Shown: positions 8,218 through 18,301, counted from the stretch's first letter. The stretch is 64,000 bases of DNA from Bacteroides neonati (GCF_000499785.1 NZ_HG726022.1:91605-155604); one strand, 5' to 3'. The notes: generated from the sequence alone by a model not told the origin. A program made the numbers and translations.

Positions 8218-9453
8218 ATGAAAAAAAAATCAATTTTATTGAGCTGCTTATGTGCGGCAATGGTTTTGGGTGCATGCTCTGAGAAGAACGAAGTACCTGT
8301 TAATGAGAATACTGAAAAATCAAGTTTAACCATTAAATTAGCTCTTCAAAAGTCCGATAAGACAACAAGAGCTGCGCAGTCTACTGCCATTCCGGTTACT
8401 TCATGGAGCAATATCAAAGATGTGCAATTGTTTTTGTACGATGCCTCTAATGTAGTACGTTACTCGGATGTGATAAAGCCGACTGCTGATCAAACCACAT
8501 TTACCTACACAGATGTGCCTGTCGGTAATTATCAGGTTGTATTGGTGGCTAATACCCAAGTGGATAATGCGATTGCCACCTCTCTGGATGGTGGAACTAC
8601 TCTGGCTGAATGGACCAAATGGAATGTCCGTCAAAAATCTGCTACAGGATTGCTTATTAAGCAAAAAATGGGCACATTCCCCGCTGATGCTGCCTCTGCA
8701 CTTTCTGCAAAAACAGCCTACGTAGAACCATCCGAAGTGTTTATGGGAGAAGCAACTAATGTCACTATCTACGCCAATGAAACGACTATACTGCCTCCTG
8801 TTGCTCTGAAGAGAGAAGTCTCATTGATGCGTTTACGTCTTGCTGTAAAAGGAGGCGAAGGTACGGTTAATGATAATATTGATAAAGGTGTAGACTTTTC
8901 ACAAGGTGCATCTATCATGATTCACCGCTTGCCCGACAACCTGAAGTTTTTGGCAGGTGAGGCAGGTGGTGTGAGCAGTACCTCCACTACTAACAATATT
9001 CTATCGATTCACGAAGGTAATACTGCAACCCCTATCTTCAACACAGCTAATCCTACTACAGGATATACCCCTATGCTTATTGCAGACGACCAATTCACTT
9101 TGTGGAGAGATGTCATTGTGTTCCCGAATAATGGTGGCCGTGCTAACAATGCGTTAGTAGATGGCAAAGCTGCTCCGGCGCAACAGTACTTTGTTGTTAT
9201 ATCCGGTAAAGGTAAGATTGGACATGTATTGGCTGATGGTACTTCGTTGACAGCAGAAACAACGGTGTATTGGTCGGGTGTAGTAACGGATAACTTCTCT
9301 CCGAATGTGATTCGTGAAGTCAACTTGAGCTTAAAATCCGGCGGTACAACCCTTGTACCGGTAAATCCTACCGAATTTGGCGGTTTGACCATTACTGTAG
9401 GTGAGCCGGCAGGATGGGATAACAATATCGTTGAATCTACCCTAATTTTATAA
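8218..9453 (+). CDS. Major fimbrillin (FimA/Mfa1 family lipoprotein)
   Basis: 411 residues. Signal peptide with lipobox VLGAC, then a low-complexity linker and a TTRA site near residue 48. In this family an Arg-specific protease cuts such a site so that subunits polymerise by donor-strand exchange. Two beta-sandwich domains follow, with the early signature KDVQLFLYDASNVV and the second domain from about residue 190 (LKREVSLMRLRLAVKG). First intact gene of the fimbrial operon, followed by a strong hairpin, which fits high expression of the shaft subunit. Confidence 0.82.
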   Translation: MKKKSILLSCLCAAMVLGACSEKNEVPVNENTEKSSLTIKLALQKSDKTTRAAQSTAIPVTSWSNIKDVQLFLYDASNVVRYSDVIKPTADQTTFTYTDVPVGNYQVVLVANTQVDNAIATSLDGGTTLAEWTKWNVRQKSATGLLIKQKMGTFPADAASALSAKTAYVEPSEVFMGEATNVTIYANETTILPPVALKREVSLMRLRLAVKGGEGTVNDNIDKGVDFSQGASIMIHRLPDNLKFLAGEAGGVSSTSTTNNILSIHEGNTATPIFNTANPTTGYTPMLIADDQFTLWRDVIVFPNNGGRANNALVDGKAAPAQQYFVVISGKGKIGHVLADGTSLTAETTVYWSGVVTDNFSPNVIREVNLSLKSGGTTLVPVNPTEFGGLTITVGEPAGWDNNIVESTLIL

Positions 9454-9471
9454 AAAACTTATATTAAGTTT

Positions 9472-9508
9472 CGGGGGTGTGGGCAGTCTGTCTATCTGCA
9501 CACCCCCG
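9472..9508 (+). terminator. Hairpin between fimbrillin and anchor genes
   Basis: G/C-rich 10-base arms (9472-9481 and 9499-9508) with a 17-base loop and no T-run. Probably a partial terminator or 3' stabiliser that keeps shaft subunit mRNA above that of downstream genes. Confidence 0.6.
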
Positions 9509-9534
9509 TTACGTTAATGAATAAAATATAGCGC

Positions 9535-10449
9535 ATGAGACAAAATAAGCTTCTCATTGTATTATATACCTGCTGGCTGGCTTGCCTCTCACTCACTTCG
9601 TGTACTTATGATTATTTTGAAGACGAAACCAATTATATCGTATTCGTACCCGAAGTAATGAATAATACCGTCAGTGACTGTCGTGTAATGGTTTATAATG
9701 AAGCAGGCATGCTGGTGAAGGCTCGTCACGCCTCGTCTCCATTTGATAAAGACCCCCGTATTGCCAAAGGACAGTTTGCGTTTCGTCTGCCCGTGGGTGG
9801 TACTTATAAAGTATATGGCTACACCAACACCGACAGTCTATTGTTTACGGATTCGTCGTCTTTGGATCAAGCTGCTTTTAGGCTGTCTGATAATGTGTCA
9901 GGCAAGCAGAGATATAATCAGCCTCCTGACCTATTCGTCGAGAAACTGACCCCTTCGATTATCCGTCCTGGATATTTGTATGTAGATACGTTGCAGACCC
10001 AACGATACACGGGGCGTATTACGGTACGCTTCAGAAAGCTTCCCGCCTATGCTTCGCAGATAAAGAGTGTTCGGCTGTCTGCCCAAGGAATTGCCAGCAA
10101 ACAACACCTCAAAGATGATACATGGCCCACACGACTGTCCGAGAATGATGTGATGTACCATCAGGGAGAGCTTGGGTCACAACCTGATCCCAATATGCTG
10201 GAGGTGGACTATCGTTACTTCCCTAGTATACAGAATGGATTTACGAAATTGGACCTGACTTTCCTTGATGCTGCCGGCAATACACTGAGCAGTATCCCGG
10301 TCGAAGTTGTAGATCCGAAAACCCAAGTACCCTTGCGTCTACTCAGTGGGCAACGCATTATTATCGAAATCGATTCGGGGTTTGTAGTGAATATATCTGT
10401 GGTAGGTTGGGATGAAAACATTCGGAGTGGAGATACCAACTTGGAATAA
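9535..10449 (+). CDS. FimB/Mfa2-family fimbrial anchor lipoprotein
   Basis: 304 residues with signal peptide and lipobox LTSC. The first domain contains CRVMVYNEAGMLVKARHAS and GGTYKVYGYTNT, features of FimB/Mfa2 proteins, which cap and anchor the fimbrial base in the outer membrane. The C-terminus ends VNISVVGWDENI, resembling the last strand in this fold. It lies directly after the fimbrillin gene, the usual order. Confidence 0.78.
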   Translation: MRQNKLLIVLYTCWLACLSLTSCTYDYFEDETNYIVFVPEVMNNTVSDCRVMVYNEAGMLVKARHASSPFDKDPRIAKGQFAFRLPVGGTYKVYGYTNTDSLLFTDSSSLDQAAFRLSDNVSGKQRYNQPPDLFVEKLTPSIIRPGYLYVDTLQTQRYTGRITVRFRKLPAYASQIKSVRLSAQGIASKQHLKDDTWPTRLSENDVMYHQGELGSQPDPNMLEVDYRYFPSIQNGFTKLDLTFLDAAGNTLSSIPVEVVDPKTQVPLRLLSGQRIIIEIDSGFVVNISVVGWDENIRSGDTNLE

Positions 10450-10467
10450 ATAATAGAATGAAATAAA

Positions 10468-11070
10468 ATGGAAATAAAATCAATGATACGCACTGTGGTG
10501 CTAGTAACTCTATTGGGGTGCTTTGCCATTGGTGCAGAGGCACAGAGCGTAAAGGTTAATGTACCTTTTCTGCTCACCGGTTCGCCCAATGTGGGTATAG
10601 AGATTCCCTTATCACGCCAACTCACCATTAATGGTGAAGTGTTGTGTATGCCGTATCTCTTTAAGAAGAATGAGGAGGTGTTTAGAGCCTTACAAAGCAG
10701 TATTGAACTGCGTTACTATGTTAATCCTCGTCACTTCTATACAAACGATTCGTGGGATGGTTTTTATGTAGGCCCCTATGCTATGTACGGTAACTTCAAT
10801 ATCGGGTTGCTGAGTAAAGGCGATGCTTCGCAAAGCTATCGCCGCGAAGGGTGGGGGGTATCTGCAGGTATATCTACCGGTTATAAATTTGCCTTCGGCA
10901 ACCGCTGGGGACTCGATTTAAACCTGGGTTTGGGCTATGCTCACCTGCAATATGATAAGTTTTATCTGGGTGGCGAGTACATCCATTTCCCATTGGAACG
11001 AAAGAAAACAAAAAGCTGGATAGGCCCTACCAAAGTGGGGGTAAGTATGACTTATAACCTATTCCGTTAA
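10468..11070 (+). CDS. DUF3575 outer-membrane protein
   Basis: 200 residues with a cleavable signal (cut after AEAQ) and alternating aromatic beta-strands ending in VSMTYNLFR, a barrel-type C-terminus. The pattern (VPFLLTGSPNVGIEIPL, WDGFYVGPYAMYG, GWGVSAGISTGYKFAF) fits DUF3575 proteins found beside fimbrial genes. It may start at 10468 or at the ATG at 10483. Probably a small outer-membrane barrel needed for assembly. Confidence 0.75.
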   Translation: MEIKSMIRTVVLVTLLGCFAIGAEAQSVKVNVPFLLTGSPNVGIEIPLSRQLTINGEVLCMPYLFKKNEEVFRALQSSIELRYYVNPRHFYTNDSWDGFYVGPYAMYGNFNIGLLSKGDASQSYRREGWGVSAGISTGYKFAFGNRWGLDLNLGLGYAHLQYDKFYLGGEYIHFPLERKKTKSWIGPTKVGVSMTYNLFR

Positions 11071-11097
11071 TCATACGGATTTTAAAAATAGGCTGAT

Positions 11098-12591
11098 ATG
11101 AGAAATAAAAAAATACAGGTTCTGGTAGTAATATTTCTAATGCTTATGCAGGGAAATACGCTCTGCCAGGCACAGGAGCACACGCTGAACCTAGTGGGTG
11201 AGCAGACACTTTCTCCATTGAAAGGGGATGTTTCCTTTACAATAACCCGATTAAAACTTAACACAGCCGATGCCGAGTTTTGGGTGGGCAATTATGGTGG
11301 AGAACTCTTTTATGCCCGAAGCTGTGATCGGTTTGTTAATGCAAGCAAAGAGTGTTTTCACCGTGTTCACTTTTACGAACTCAAGCCGGGAGCTTATCCC
11401 GGAGAATCAACACAAAAAGCACCTCGTCACGGTAACTACTTCCGTAGTATTCCGGTTGATATGCAAAGCGGTCCCGTCACCTTTTCGCCCGATAATCGTC
11501 AGATGGTGGCTACGGCATTCGCATACGATCGATTGCGGGTAACACCGGGAGAAACCCATGGAACGTTCTCCGGCTTTTGCACACAACTGTTTTATACCAC
11601 AATATCGAATAATGGGCATCGGTTTAGTCCATATAAGCTGCTTTTCCCGCAAGAAGCGAACTACTCTTATGCACATCCTTTCTTTATTGATAATGGGAAA
11701 ACGTTGTTGTTTGCCTCTGACAGGCCTGGAGGATACGGAGGTTTCGATCTCTATCTGTCGCGATATGATAAAGAAACAAAGACGTGGGGAAATCCCCAAA
11801 ACCTAGGATCGGAGGTAAATACAACGGGAGATGAAATTTACCCCGTACTTTATCAAGATCGACTGCTGTTTGCCTCTAACGGCTTACCCGGATTTGGGGG
11901 GTATGACCTTTTCACTGCTCTTTTTGATAAAGGTGAAGTGCAGGAGGGTAGTATTGTTCATTTGCCTGCACCGGTTAACTCAGCGCACAACGATTACTCC
12001 TTATATCCATTGAGCTTGTACACGGCTTATTTCGTCTCCGACCGTAATCCGGTAACGAGGGATGATTTATATTACCTCCAAACAAATTGCGAGCTAGGAT
12101 TGCGTGGCAAATCATCTACTGCGGTAGCTACCATTACCGAGTTTCCCGAGTCGCTTCCACCTCAAGAGCCTATACCTTCTGTGTCTGCTCCCGAAGGGTT
12201 GTTGCTGACACTTTATTTTGACTTTGATTCGGCCGATCTCACAAGTGAGTCTGTGGAGCGGCTACGCTATTTTGTGCTAGCTACGAGAGGATTACAGTTT
12301 GGCGAACTGATGGTTGGAGGCTTTTCTGATCGGATAGGAACACAAGATTACAATTATAAGCTATCTGCAGAAAGAGCCCGTACGGTATCTGCTTTTTTGC
12401 AGAACTACGGGCTGCAATGTCGTTTCAATATACGGGGATGGGGCTATATCGGATCTACCAATGAGAGACCCAAAGGTATATTCGATCCGGTTCGCCCTAC
12501 TTCGGAAGGCGCTGATCAAATGGGAGTAGACCGACGTGACAGACGTGTTGAGATACACAATAACAGAATAGTTTACAATGAAAAAGAATAA
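11098..12591 (+). CDS. PD40 beta-propeller and OmpA-domain protein
   Basis: 497 residues with a signal peptide ending near CQAQ. Residues about 110-330 hold WD40-like PD40 repeats (FASDRPGGYGGFDLYLSR, LLFASNGLPGFGGYDLF). Residues about 365-490 form an OmpA-type peptidoglycan-binding domain with LYFDFDSADL and YKLSAERARTVSAFLQNYGL. It probably tethers the assembly apparatus to peptidoglycan, as the OmpA-domain gene of other Mfa/fim loci is thought to do. Three bases separate it from the next gene, so they are co-transcribed. Confidence 0.82.
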   Translation: MRNKKIQVLVVIFLMLMQGNTLCQAQEHTLNLVGEQTLSPLKGDVSFTITRLKLNTADAEFWVGNYGGELFYARSCDRFVNASKECFHRVHFYELKPGAYPGESTQKAPRHGNYFRSIPVDMQSGPVTFSPDNRQMVATAFAYDRLRVTPGETHGTFSGFCTQLFYTTISNNGHRFSPYKLLFPQEANYSYAHPFFIDNGKTLLFASDRPGGYGGFDLYLSRYDKETKTWGNPQNLGSEVNTTGDEIYPVLYQDRLLFASNGLPGFGGYDLFTALFDKGEVQEGSIVHLPAPVNSAHNDYSLYPLSLYTAYFVSDRNPVTRDDLYYLQTNCELGLRGKSSTAVATITEFPESLPPQEPIPSVSAPEGLLLTLYFDFDSADLTSESVERLRYFVLATRGLQFGELMVGGFSDRIGTQDYNYKLSAERARTVSAFLQNYGLQCRFNIRGWGYIGSTNERPKGIFDPVRPTSEGADQMGVDRRDRRVEIHNNRIVYNEKE

Positions 12592-12593
12592 TC

Positions 12594-14948
12594 ATGATAG
12601 CCCAAAAGATAAGATTATGGAGCATATTACTGCTCCTTGCAACCCATTGGGCATGTACCGATGGGAAAGAAGAAGCAGTTACAGAGACTAAGGTATATGC
12701 AAACTCGCTGACCTTCGGTATGATGGGAATGCGGTCGGAAGTGATTGATAACACGCAGGTTTATCTATTTGATGATACAGATAAATTTCGAGAAAAGGTA
12801 TCCGACATTACCTATGGCACAGACCGTTTGTCGATGTTTGTGCCAACCGGTACGTGGAATGTATCCTTGGTGGCTGCCAATGAACCGATTACCGATAAAC
12901 TAATCTCTCCTATTAGGGGTAAAGAGCGCAGTACACTCAAAATGTGGGAAACAGATGCTTCGGGAGGTGAGTTGCCATCAATGCCCGAGTTGCGTACTGC
13001 ATTTGTGAATACGCAGACAGTTGTAGCCGGACAGGAAACTGTCTCTTCGGAAGAAGCTCTGCTATCGCGCAATGTAGCAATGCTCAAGGTTGTGGTAGCA
13101 GATGCCAGAGAACTAGACATAAATGGTATTCATTACCTTCGAATTCTAGGTGTACCCACTACTCTTAACTGGCAGGGACGCTTGTATCCCAGTGCAACAG
13201 CTCCAACCACGTCTGAAGTTCCCATGCAGGGGGTGTTTAGCTTACGCAAGCACGAAACGCTGGCCGATCATCAGCAGAGTGATACACTTACTTTTATAAT
13301 TCCGGCGCATAAAGGAGTTGACTATTTGAGTCCGCAACCCACTGATACAACTACACAGAACTTGTACATCACCGTTGACATGGCTCTTCAGAATGGCAGT
13401 CGCTATCAAGTGTCTAAACCGGCAATGCTTCCGCGTGTACCTCGTGTCAACACGATTCTGCTAGCGCGACTTAATATAACCGGAAGGCTCAATGTGACCA
13501 CCCAAGTGCTTGATTGGAAAGAAGTACCTTTAGAAGCCAACTTGATCCAAACGGTTCTCTATACCGATAAACCTTCAATAGGTTTGGCCTACAAAGATAC
13601 GCTTATTGTCAATACAAATGCGAAAGACTTCACTGTAACCAAAGCTCCGGATGCTCCTTGGATAACTTCGGTCAGAAAGATAGAAGGCAATGCGGTAGAG
13701 GTAACTGCCGATGTAAACAGCTACGTCGACAACAGCCCACGTACCTCTTACATCCTCCTAAAGGCGGATAATATAACAAGAAAGGTAGAGGTAACGCAAC
13801 GTCCCGACCGAGGAACGATAAAGATAGGTACCGGCAAACTGGTTCTGCATCCAGGCATACGAGAAAGGGGAACGCTCGATGTAACGAGTTTGGGTGGTAG
13901 TTGGAAATTTATATCTTCTACTCCCAAAGCAACTGCCAATGTTCAAAGCGGAGGCGTAGGAATTACCCCGGTAACGTTTACCCGTGTATCAACCTCTGAT
14001 AAGACTCAATTTAACACCTACTACGGAGATGGAAAAGTGGTGGTTAAAAACACGACTACACTCGATACTGATACGCTGAACCTGATCAACGCTTACATTT
14101 ATATCGAAAACAATAACGTGATCAATGTAAATGCACCGCTAGGAAGCAACCAAACTGCCGTTACCAATTCAAAAGATGTAATGGTTTGGGGGGGAAGTCG
14201 AAACCTTACCTTTACTTCATGGAGTACTTGGATACATCCGGGTATGACTTGGGACAGCAATACACAGGTTTTGACACTGACTACCGATCGCGATCCAAAC
14301 GATCAATGGCGTAGAGGCTTTTTGGAGTATTATCATGCCGATGCCCCCGACTACCGGATAAGATCAATCGTGTATCAGAGCATATTCGAATCCATTCCCG
14401 AGTTTGATTATTTGTCCTTGAAATTTTCTTGGGGTGGATCTGATTTGAATGTTGCGGTAGAGTTTGCCGGGAATAACTTATCCGGTCTTAGCGGGCAAAA
14501 TAATTCCACCTATGATAAGTTACCTGTCGGTGCAGGATTGCATACATCTGTTAACTATAATCAACAACTTTTGTTGCTATGGGCAGGTGATGCCAAGGCA
14601 GGAGAGGGAGAATCTGTCTATTTTAACGCCCCTGTATTGAACAATGACCCTTTTTCACTCGAAAAAGTAAAATTTGATATTTATGCTACTTGGAATACTC
14701 CCGGCATAGCACCTAATAAAATGAACTTTACTATGACTGCCTACAAAGGTGGTTCAATGGTGCAGAGCGGCACTAACTACAATAATAGTGGTGGTCAAAA
14801 GCTGTACGAGCAATCTTACTCGGTAACCATTACATCCACGCAGGGAGTAGAGACATACGCCACAGGCGGATATACGAAAGTGGCCACTGTTACGTATGAT
14901 CGAGTAAAGCATACTGCTTTGGTGAATTTGCTGGCTAGTCCTTATTAA
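12594..14948 (+). CDS. Large fimbrial accessory/tip candidate
   Basis: 784 residues. Hydrophobic N-terminus with a Cys at HWAC, a poor but possible lipobox. The first 300 residues resemble fimbrillin-type domains (VYLFDDTDKFREKVSD, MFVPTGTWNVSLVAAN). The middle has BACON-like modules ending in VEVTQRP (residues about 320-400), followed by repeated beta-rich segments. The C-terminal 200 residues, from FDYLSLKFSWGGSDLN, look like a separate domain. Size and position suggest a minor or tip subunit. I do not recognise a specific family for the whole chain. Confidence 0.6.
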   Translation: MIAQKIRLWSILLLLATHWACTDGKEEAVTETKVYANSLTFGMMGMRSEVIDNTQVYLFDDTDKFREKVSDITYGTDRLSMFVPTGTWNVSLVAANEPITDKLISPIRGKERSTLKMWETDASGGELPSMPELRTAFVNTQTVVAGQETVSSEEALLSRNVAMLKVVVADARELDINGIHYLRILGVPTTLNWQGRLYPSATAPTTSEVPMQGVFSLRKHETLADHQQSDTLTFIIPAHKGVDYLSPQPTDTTTQNLYITVDMALQNGSRYQVSKPAMLPRVPRVNTILLARLNITGRLNVTTQVLDWKEVPLEANLIQTVLYTDKPSIGLAYKDTLIVNTNAKDFTVTKAPDAPWITSVRKIEGNAVEVTADVNSYVDNSPRTSYILLKADNITRKVEVTQRPDRGTIKIGTGKLVLHPGIRERGTLDVTSLGGSWKFISSTPKATANVQSGGVGITPVTFTRVSTSDKTQFNTYYGDGKVVVKNTTTLDTDTLNLINAYIYIENNNVINVNAPLGSNQTAVTNSKDVMVWGGSRNLTFTSWSTWIHPGMTWDSNTQVLTLTTDRDPNDQWRRGFLEYYHADAPDYRIRSIVYQSIFESIPEFDYLSLKFSWGGSDLNVAVEFAGNNLSGLSGQNNSTYDKLPVGAGLHTSVNYNQQLLLLWAGDAKAGEGESVYFNAPVLNNDPFSLEKVKFDIYATWNTPGIAPNKMNFTMTAYKGGSMVQSGTNYNNSGGQKLYEQSYSVTITSTQGVETYATGGYTKVATVTYDRVKHTALVNLLASPY

Positions 14949-14999
14949 AGGTAAACATCCGTTTCCGGATGTAAAGTAACAGATATAAAGAACAAACAA

Positions 15000-16811
15000 A
15001 TGAAACAATTATATAAAACGAAAACAGCAACAGGTTTATTGACCTATATTCTGTGTCTCCTCTTCGCCTCGTGTAACGGGGCCGAAGAGTACGAACCACA
15101 AGAGGCATCTGATGGCATGGTCAATGTTACCTTTACGGTCAATGTACCCATGCCCGATCAGGTAAAAGTTGGTACTCGGGCAGAGTCTCCCTATACGGAT
15201 ACGGATATTATAAACCTGTATTTACTTTTATACGATGAAGACGGAAATATGGTGGCAGATCCTTTTCTAATCGAAGAGTCTGACTTAACTACCATTCCCG
15301 GAGGCGTTAAGTTTTCGGTAAGCGTCCCTGCGTCGCCTGATAAACGTATTGTCCATCTGCTAGTCAATCCCTACCGGGTAAATGAAGAAGCTTTTCGGGG
15401 AGATTTTGCGTATTTCACATCTTTGATGCGGTTCCCCGAATCTTCTTTATCCTTTCTTTCGGTAGGCGAGAAAGGCGGATCGTACCAATGGAAAGATGAA
15501 GGGCGGAGTACATTACTCAACAATATGCTACCATTAGTGATGTGGGGGCGTATTGTACTCAACAACATCACTGTGGAGACTCAGGTAGATGGAATTAAAT
15601 TATTGCGAACGTCAGCGAGTGTGCAAGTGATTAAAGGCAAAGAACTACCTGATAATGGATTGTCCGATTTTATTGTCACCGGGATGACAGCAACCGGTGT
15701 ACGTACGCAGGGTATTGTTGCTGCGGCCGATTATCAATCTGAACCTGTAACCCCTACCGAACCACATGTGGATTTTTACTACGGTAATGACTTTTTTCCT
15801 TACGATCGAGCTTGGAGTGATGGTGCGGAGCCTGTTTTATATACCTATGAGCATTTTTCTAATGAATCGTCTTTTATGAGTGTGATTCTCGCTGCTACCT
15901 ATAAAGGCAGGTTGGGTTATTATAAAATAGATATGGTCGATGCACAAGGTACACCGCTCAATATTGTACGTAACCATCGGTATATTATAACGATAATGCA
16001 AGTAAATGGCCCCGGATATGCTACTGCCCAAACAGCAGCAATTGGGGCCGCTTCTACTAATGTGAAGGTAGCGCTGACTGACGAAACCAATAGCGCACGC
16101 CTCGTCACTGATGGGCAGTGGTATATGGGGGTTAACCGTGATGGGTTCGATCTATATGGTGCTTCGATTAGTGGGCCAATAGCCACGGTCTATGCAAGTT
16201 CCAGAACTTTGCAAGCTAACTACGGCAGTTATACTGAACCATATACTGAGTTTGTTACCCCTATAGCCGTAGTACCCAGCGGTGTTGATTGGTTGGAGGT
16301 ATCTCTTTCGCCATCGGCATACTCTACTTCCACTGTAAAAGGGTATGACTTGAATGCTGTCTTCAGTGGTGCCACTTCGCGTGTCGAGACTACCGTTCAG
16401 ATTATTGCTGACAACCTCATGCAAGAGTTTTATGTGTCATGGAATCCATCCATCTCTGCGGTGAAAAATGAGAATGCCTATGTCATCGATTTAGTTGATG
16501 CGCCCGATCGAAACTGGGGAGTAAGGAGAGTCACCTCAATAGCAAGCAATGCCGTGCTGCATCCTACTCAGTCACAACCAACAGTTATACCCACTAATCT
16601 TCCCGGCGGGGTACCCGAACTCAGTAGTAAATACCATCCTGACGCCTATCTGCATGTGTATAATTGGTCTACGTTGTATCCTGCTGCAAACGCGATTCCT
16701 TCTCCCGCTTATTCTCCCCTAAAAAGTAAATTGGTGGAAGTCGACGTAACCGCTTCGCATGCCGGAAAGACATCAACTCGTCGGGTAGTCGTTTCTCAAC
16801 GTATTGATTAA
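15000..16811 (+). CDS. DUF4906-like fimbrial minor-subunit lipoprotein
   Basis: 603 residues with lipobox LFASC. The first half resembles fimbrillin-type folds with a TRAE site near residue 60, NLYLLLYDEDGNMV, and a typical IVRNHRYIITI strand near residue 325, common in DUF4906 proteins. The C-terminal part is beta-rich and adhesin-like. Last gene of the operon, followed by a strong terminator. Probably an accessory or tip protein; assignment is by fold-like motifs only. Confidence 0.62.
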   Translation: MKQLYKTKTATGLLTYILCLLFASCNGAEEYEPQEASDGMVNVTFTVNVPMPDQVKVGTRAESPYTDTDIINLYLLLYDEDGNMVADPFLIEESDLTTIPGGVKFSVSVPASPDKRIVHLLVNPYRVNEEAFRGDFAYFTSLMRFPESSLSFLSVGEKGGSYQWKDEGRSTLLNNMLPLVMWGRIVLNNITVETQVDGIKLLRTSASVQVIKGKELPDNGLSDFIVTGMTATGVRTQGIVAAADYQSEPVTPTEPHVDFYYGNDFFPYDRAWSDGAEPVLYTYEHFSNESSFMSVILAATYKGRLGYYKIDMVDAQGTPLNIVRNHRYIITIMQVNGPGYATAQTAAIGAASTNVKVALTDETNSARLVTDGQWYMGVNRDGFDLYGASISGPIATVYASSRTLQANYGSYTEPYTEFVTPIAVVPSGVDWLEVSLSPSAYSTSTVKGYDLNAVFSGATSRVETTVQIIADNLMQEFYVSWNPSISAVKNENAYVIDLVDAPDRNWGVRRVTSIASNAVLHPTQSQPTVIPTNLPGGVPELSSKYHPDAYLHVYNWSTLYPAANAIPSPAYSPLKSKLVEVDVTASHAGKTSTRRVVVSQRID

Positions 16812-16919
16812 CGAGTAGGTGTTGGCATTGCTTTTCTTTTCGGTAAAACGAGAGAGGGAAAGCCTGAATACTTTATTTTGACTGATACAGCCTAAATAAA
16901 CTCACTGTCAGCAAACAAG

Positions 16920-16962
16920 AAAGTCCGCCTTATTGTTATAAATAAACAATAAGGCGGACTTT
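16920..16962. terminator. Terminator of the fimbrial operon
   Basis: Perfect 18-base arms (16920-16937 and 16945-16962) around a 7-base loop, about 110 bases after the last fimbrial gene. Confidence 0.8.
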
Positions 16963-17026
16963 ATACGAATATTCCTTATGTAAACCGTACCTTGCAAAAA
17001 TAAAATCAACTAAAAGCAATTGAATT

Positions 17027-17161
17027 ATGAAAGGTCAAGAAAAGAAAAAAGAAGTAAAGAAAGAGAAGTCGGACAAGACGGCCTCTAAGCACTTGAGCGA
17101 GTATCAACGTGAGAAGCAGAGTAAAAGTAGCTCCACATTGAACTTGATGAATAAGAACTAA
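17027..17161 (+). CDS. Small basic hypothetical protein (44 aa)
   Basis: ATG at 17027 gives 44 residues, starting MKGQEKKKEVKKEKSDKTAS and ending LMNKN, with about one-third Lys. It is highly charged and probably disordered. A TACCTTGC element about 40 bases upstream could be a -7 box. It sits alone between the fimbrial terminator and the convergent M28 gene. Family unknown. Confidence 0.55.
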   Translation: MKGQEKKKEVKKEKSDKTASKHLSEYQREKQSKSSSTLNLMNKN

Positions 17162-17170
17162 GGAGGCAGG

Positions 17171-18187
17171 CTAGTTAGCCAACTTCCACATCGTTAAAAA
17201 AGAAGCTTGAGTGATAGCGACTAATTTATCCCAATTGAGTAGATCTGCATGGTCCGACGGTTGGTGATAATCCGGATGTCCATCGGTATGATACCATATA
17301 ATTGGAATGTCATATTTCGCAAACGAAGCATTGTCGCTACCACTCACAGGCTTATCCCATGAACGATAATCGGGCTCCAAGCCTAATTTATAGCGTTGAA
17401 TATCCTGTTTCAACCAACTTTCGAACTCCGGATGCGATTTTGTATAGAAATAAACCACATGTTTCGGTTTGTTCGGATTGTTGTTACGTCCTATCATGTC
17501 AAAATTAAGATAGCCTTTAATCTGTTTCAGAAAGGAACAGTTTTGTACAAAATAGGTAGATCCGAGTAATCCCTTCTCTTCTCCATCCCAAAAAGCAAAG
17601 ATTACAGTGCGTTCGGGTTGTTGACCGCTCTCAAGAAACGCGCGTGCTATTTGCAACACAGCCGATACGCCCGAGGCATTATCGTCGGCTCCGTTATAGA
17701 TGCGGTCGCCATGCAAAGCCATATCGATGCCCAAATGATCGAAGTGTGCACCTACAATGACGTATTCGTCGGTTCTCTTGCCGGGTATCATACCTAATAC
17801 GTTGTTCATCGACAGACGTTGGTGCACACCTTGCTTTAATAGAGCGATAGAGTCGGGGTGTACCTGAAAGCGTCCGCGCTGCTGACGCTCTTTGCGGTAA
17901 GCCTCGAATGGTTGTAAATAGCTATTTCCAACGGGCTGTATGCCCCACATCTGCAAAAGCGAGCTAATGTATCGGGCAGCCAGGCGCGAGCCTTGAAAGC
18001 CGGCTTCCCGCCCTTCCATATCATCGCAAGCTAAAAAGTTTACTTGCGCTTCGGCTGTTTGCCGGTTAATACTTTGTAATCCTTTCTCAATGGGTGTTGA
18101 TTGACAAAGGTGTAAATCGGTTTTCTGTGCGTAAGCCATGCTGCAAAATAAGCAGGCAGATAAAATAAAATGAGTTTTCAATTTCAT
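17171..18187 (-). CDS. M28 family zinc aminopeptidase, secreted
   Basis: 338 residues with a signal peptide ending AYAQ. The M28 zinc ligands are visible: GAHFDHLG (His), NGADDNASG (bridging Asp), WDGEEKGLLGS (catalytic Glu and ligand Glu), NFDMIGR (Asp) and IIWYHTDGHPDYHQPSD (His). It probably trims peptides in the periplasm. Monocistronic, with TATCTTTG at 18210-18217 on the minus strand as its -7 element. Confidence 0.9.
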   Translation of the reverse strand: MKLKTHFILSACLFCSMAYAQKTDLHLCQSTPIEKGLQSINRQTAEAQVNFLACDDMEGREAGFQGSRLAARYISSLLQMWGIQPVGNSYLQPFEAYRKERQQRGRFQVHPDSIALLKQGVHQRLSMNNVLGMIPGKRTDEYVIVGAHFDHLGIDMALHGDRIYNGADDNASGVSAVLQIARAFLESGQQPERTVIFAFWDGEEKGLLGSTYFVQNCSFLKQIKGYLNFDMIGRNNNPNKPKHVVYFYTKSHPEFESWLKQDIQRYKLGLEPDYRSWDKPVSGSDNASFAKYDIPIIWYHTDGHPDYHQPSDHADLLNWDKLVAITQASFLTMWKLAN

Positions 18188-18209
18188 TGTGTGTATTTGT
18201 TCTTTATTG

Positions 18210-18217
18210 CAAAGATA
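18210..18217 (-). promoter_or_regulatory. -7 element of the M28 peptidase gene
   Basis: TATCTTTG on the minus strand, 23 bases from the start codon. No clear -33 TTTG was found at the usual distance. Confidence 0.5.
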
Positions 18218-18301
18218 CGTACTATAAAACGAATTATTTACTTTTTTTGCCCTACAATTGATAAAATGAAGTAAATCATGAAAATAAATAGCTGTTTATA
18301 G

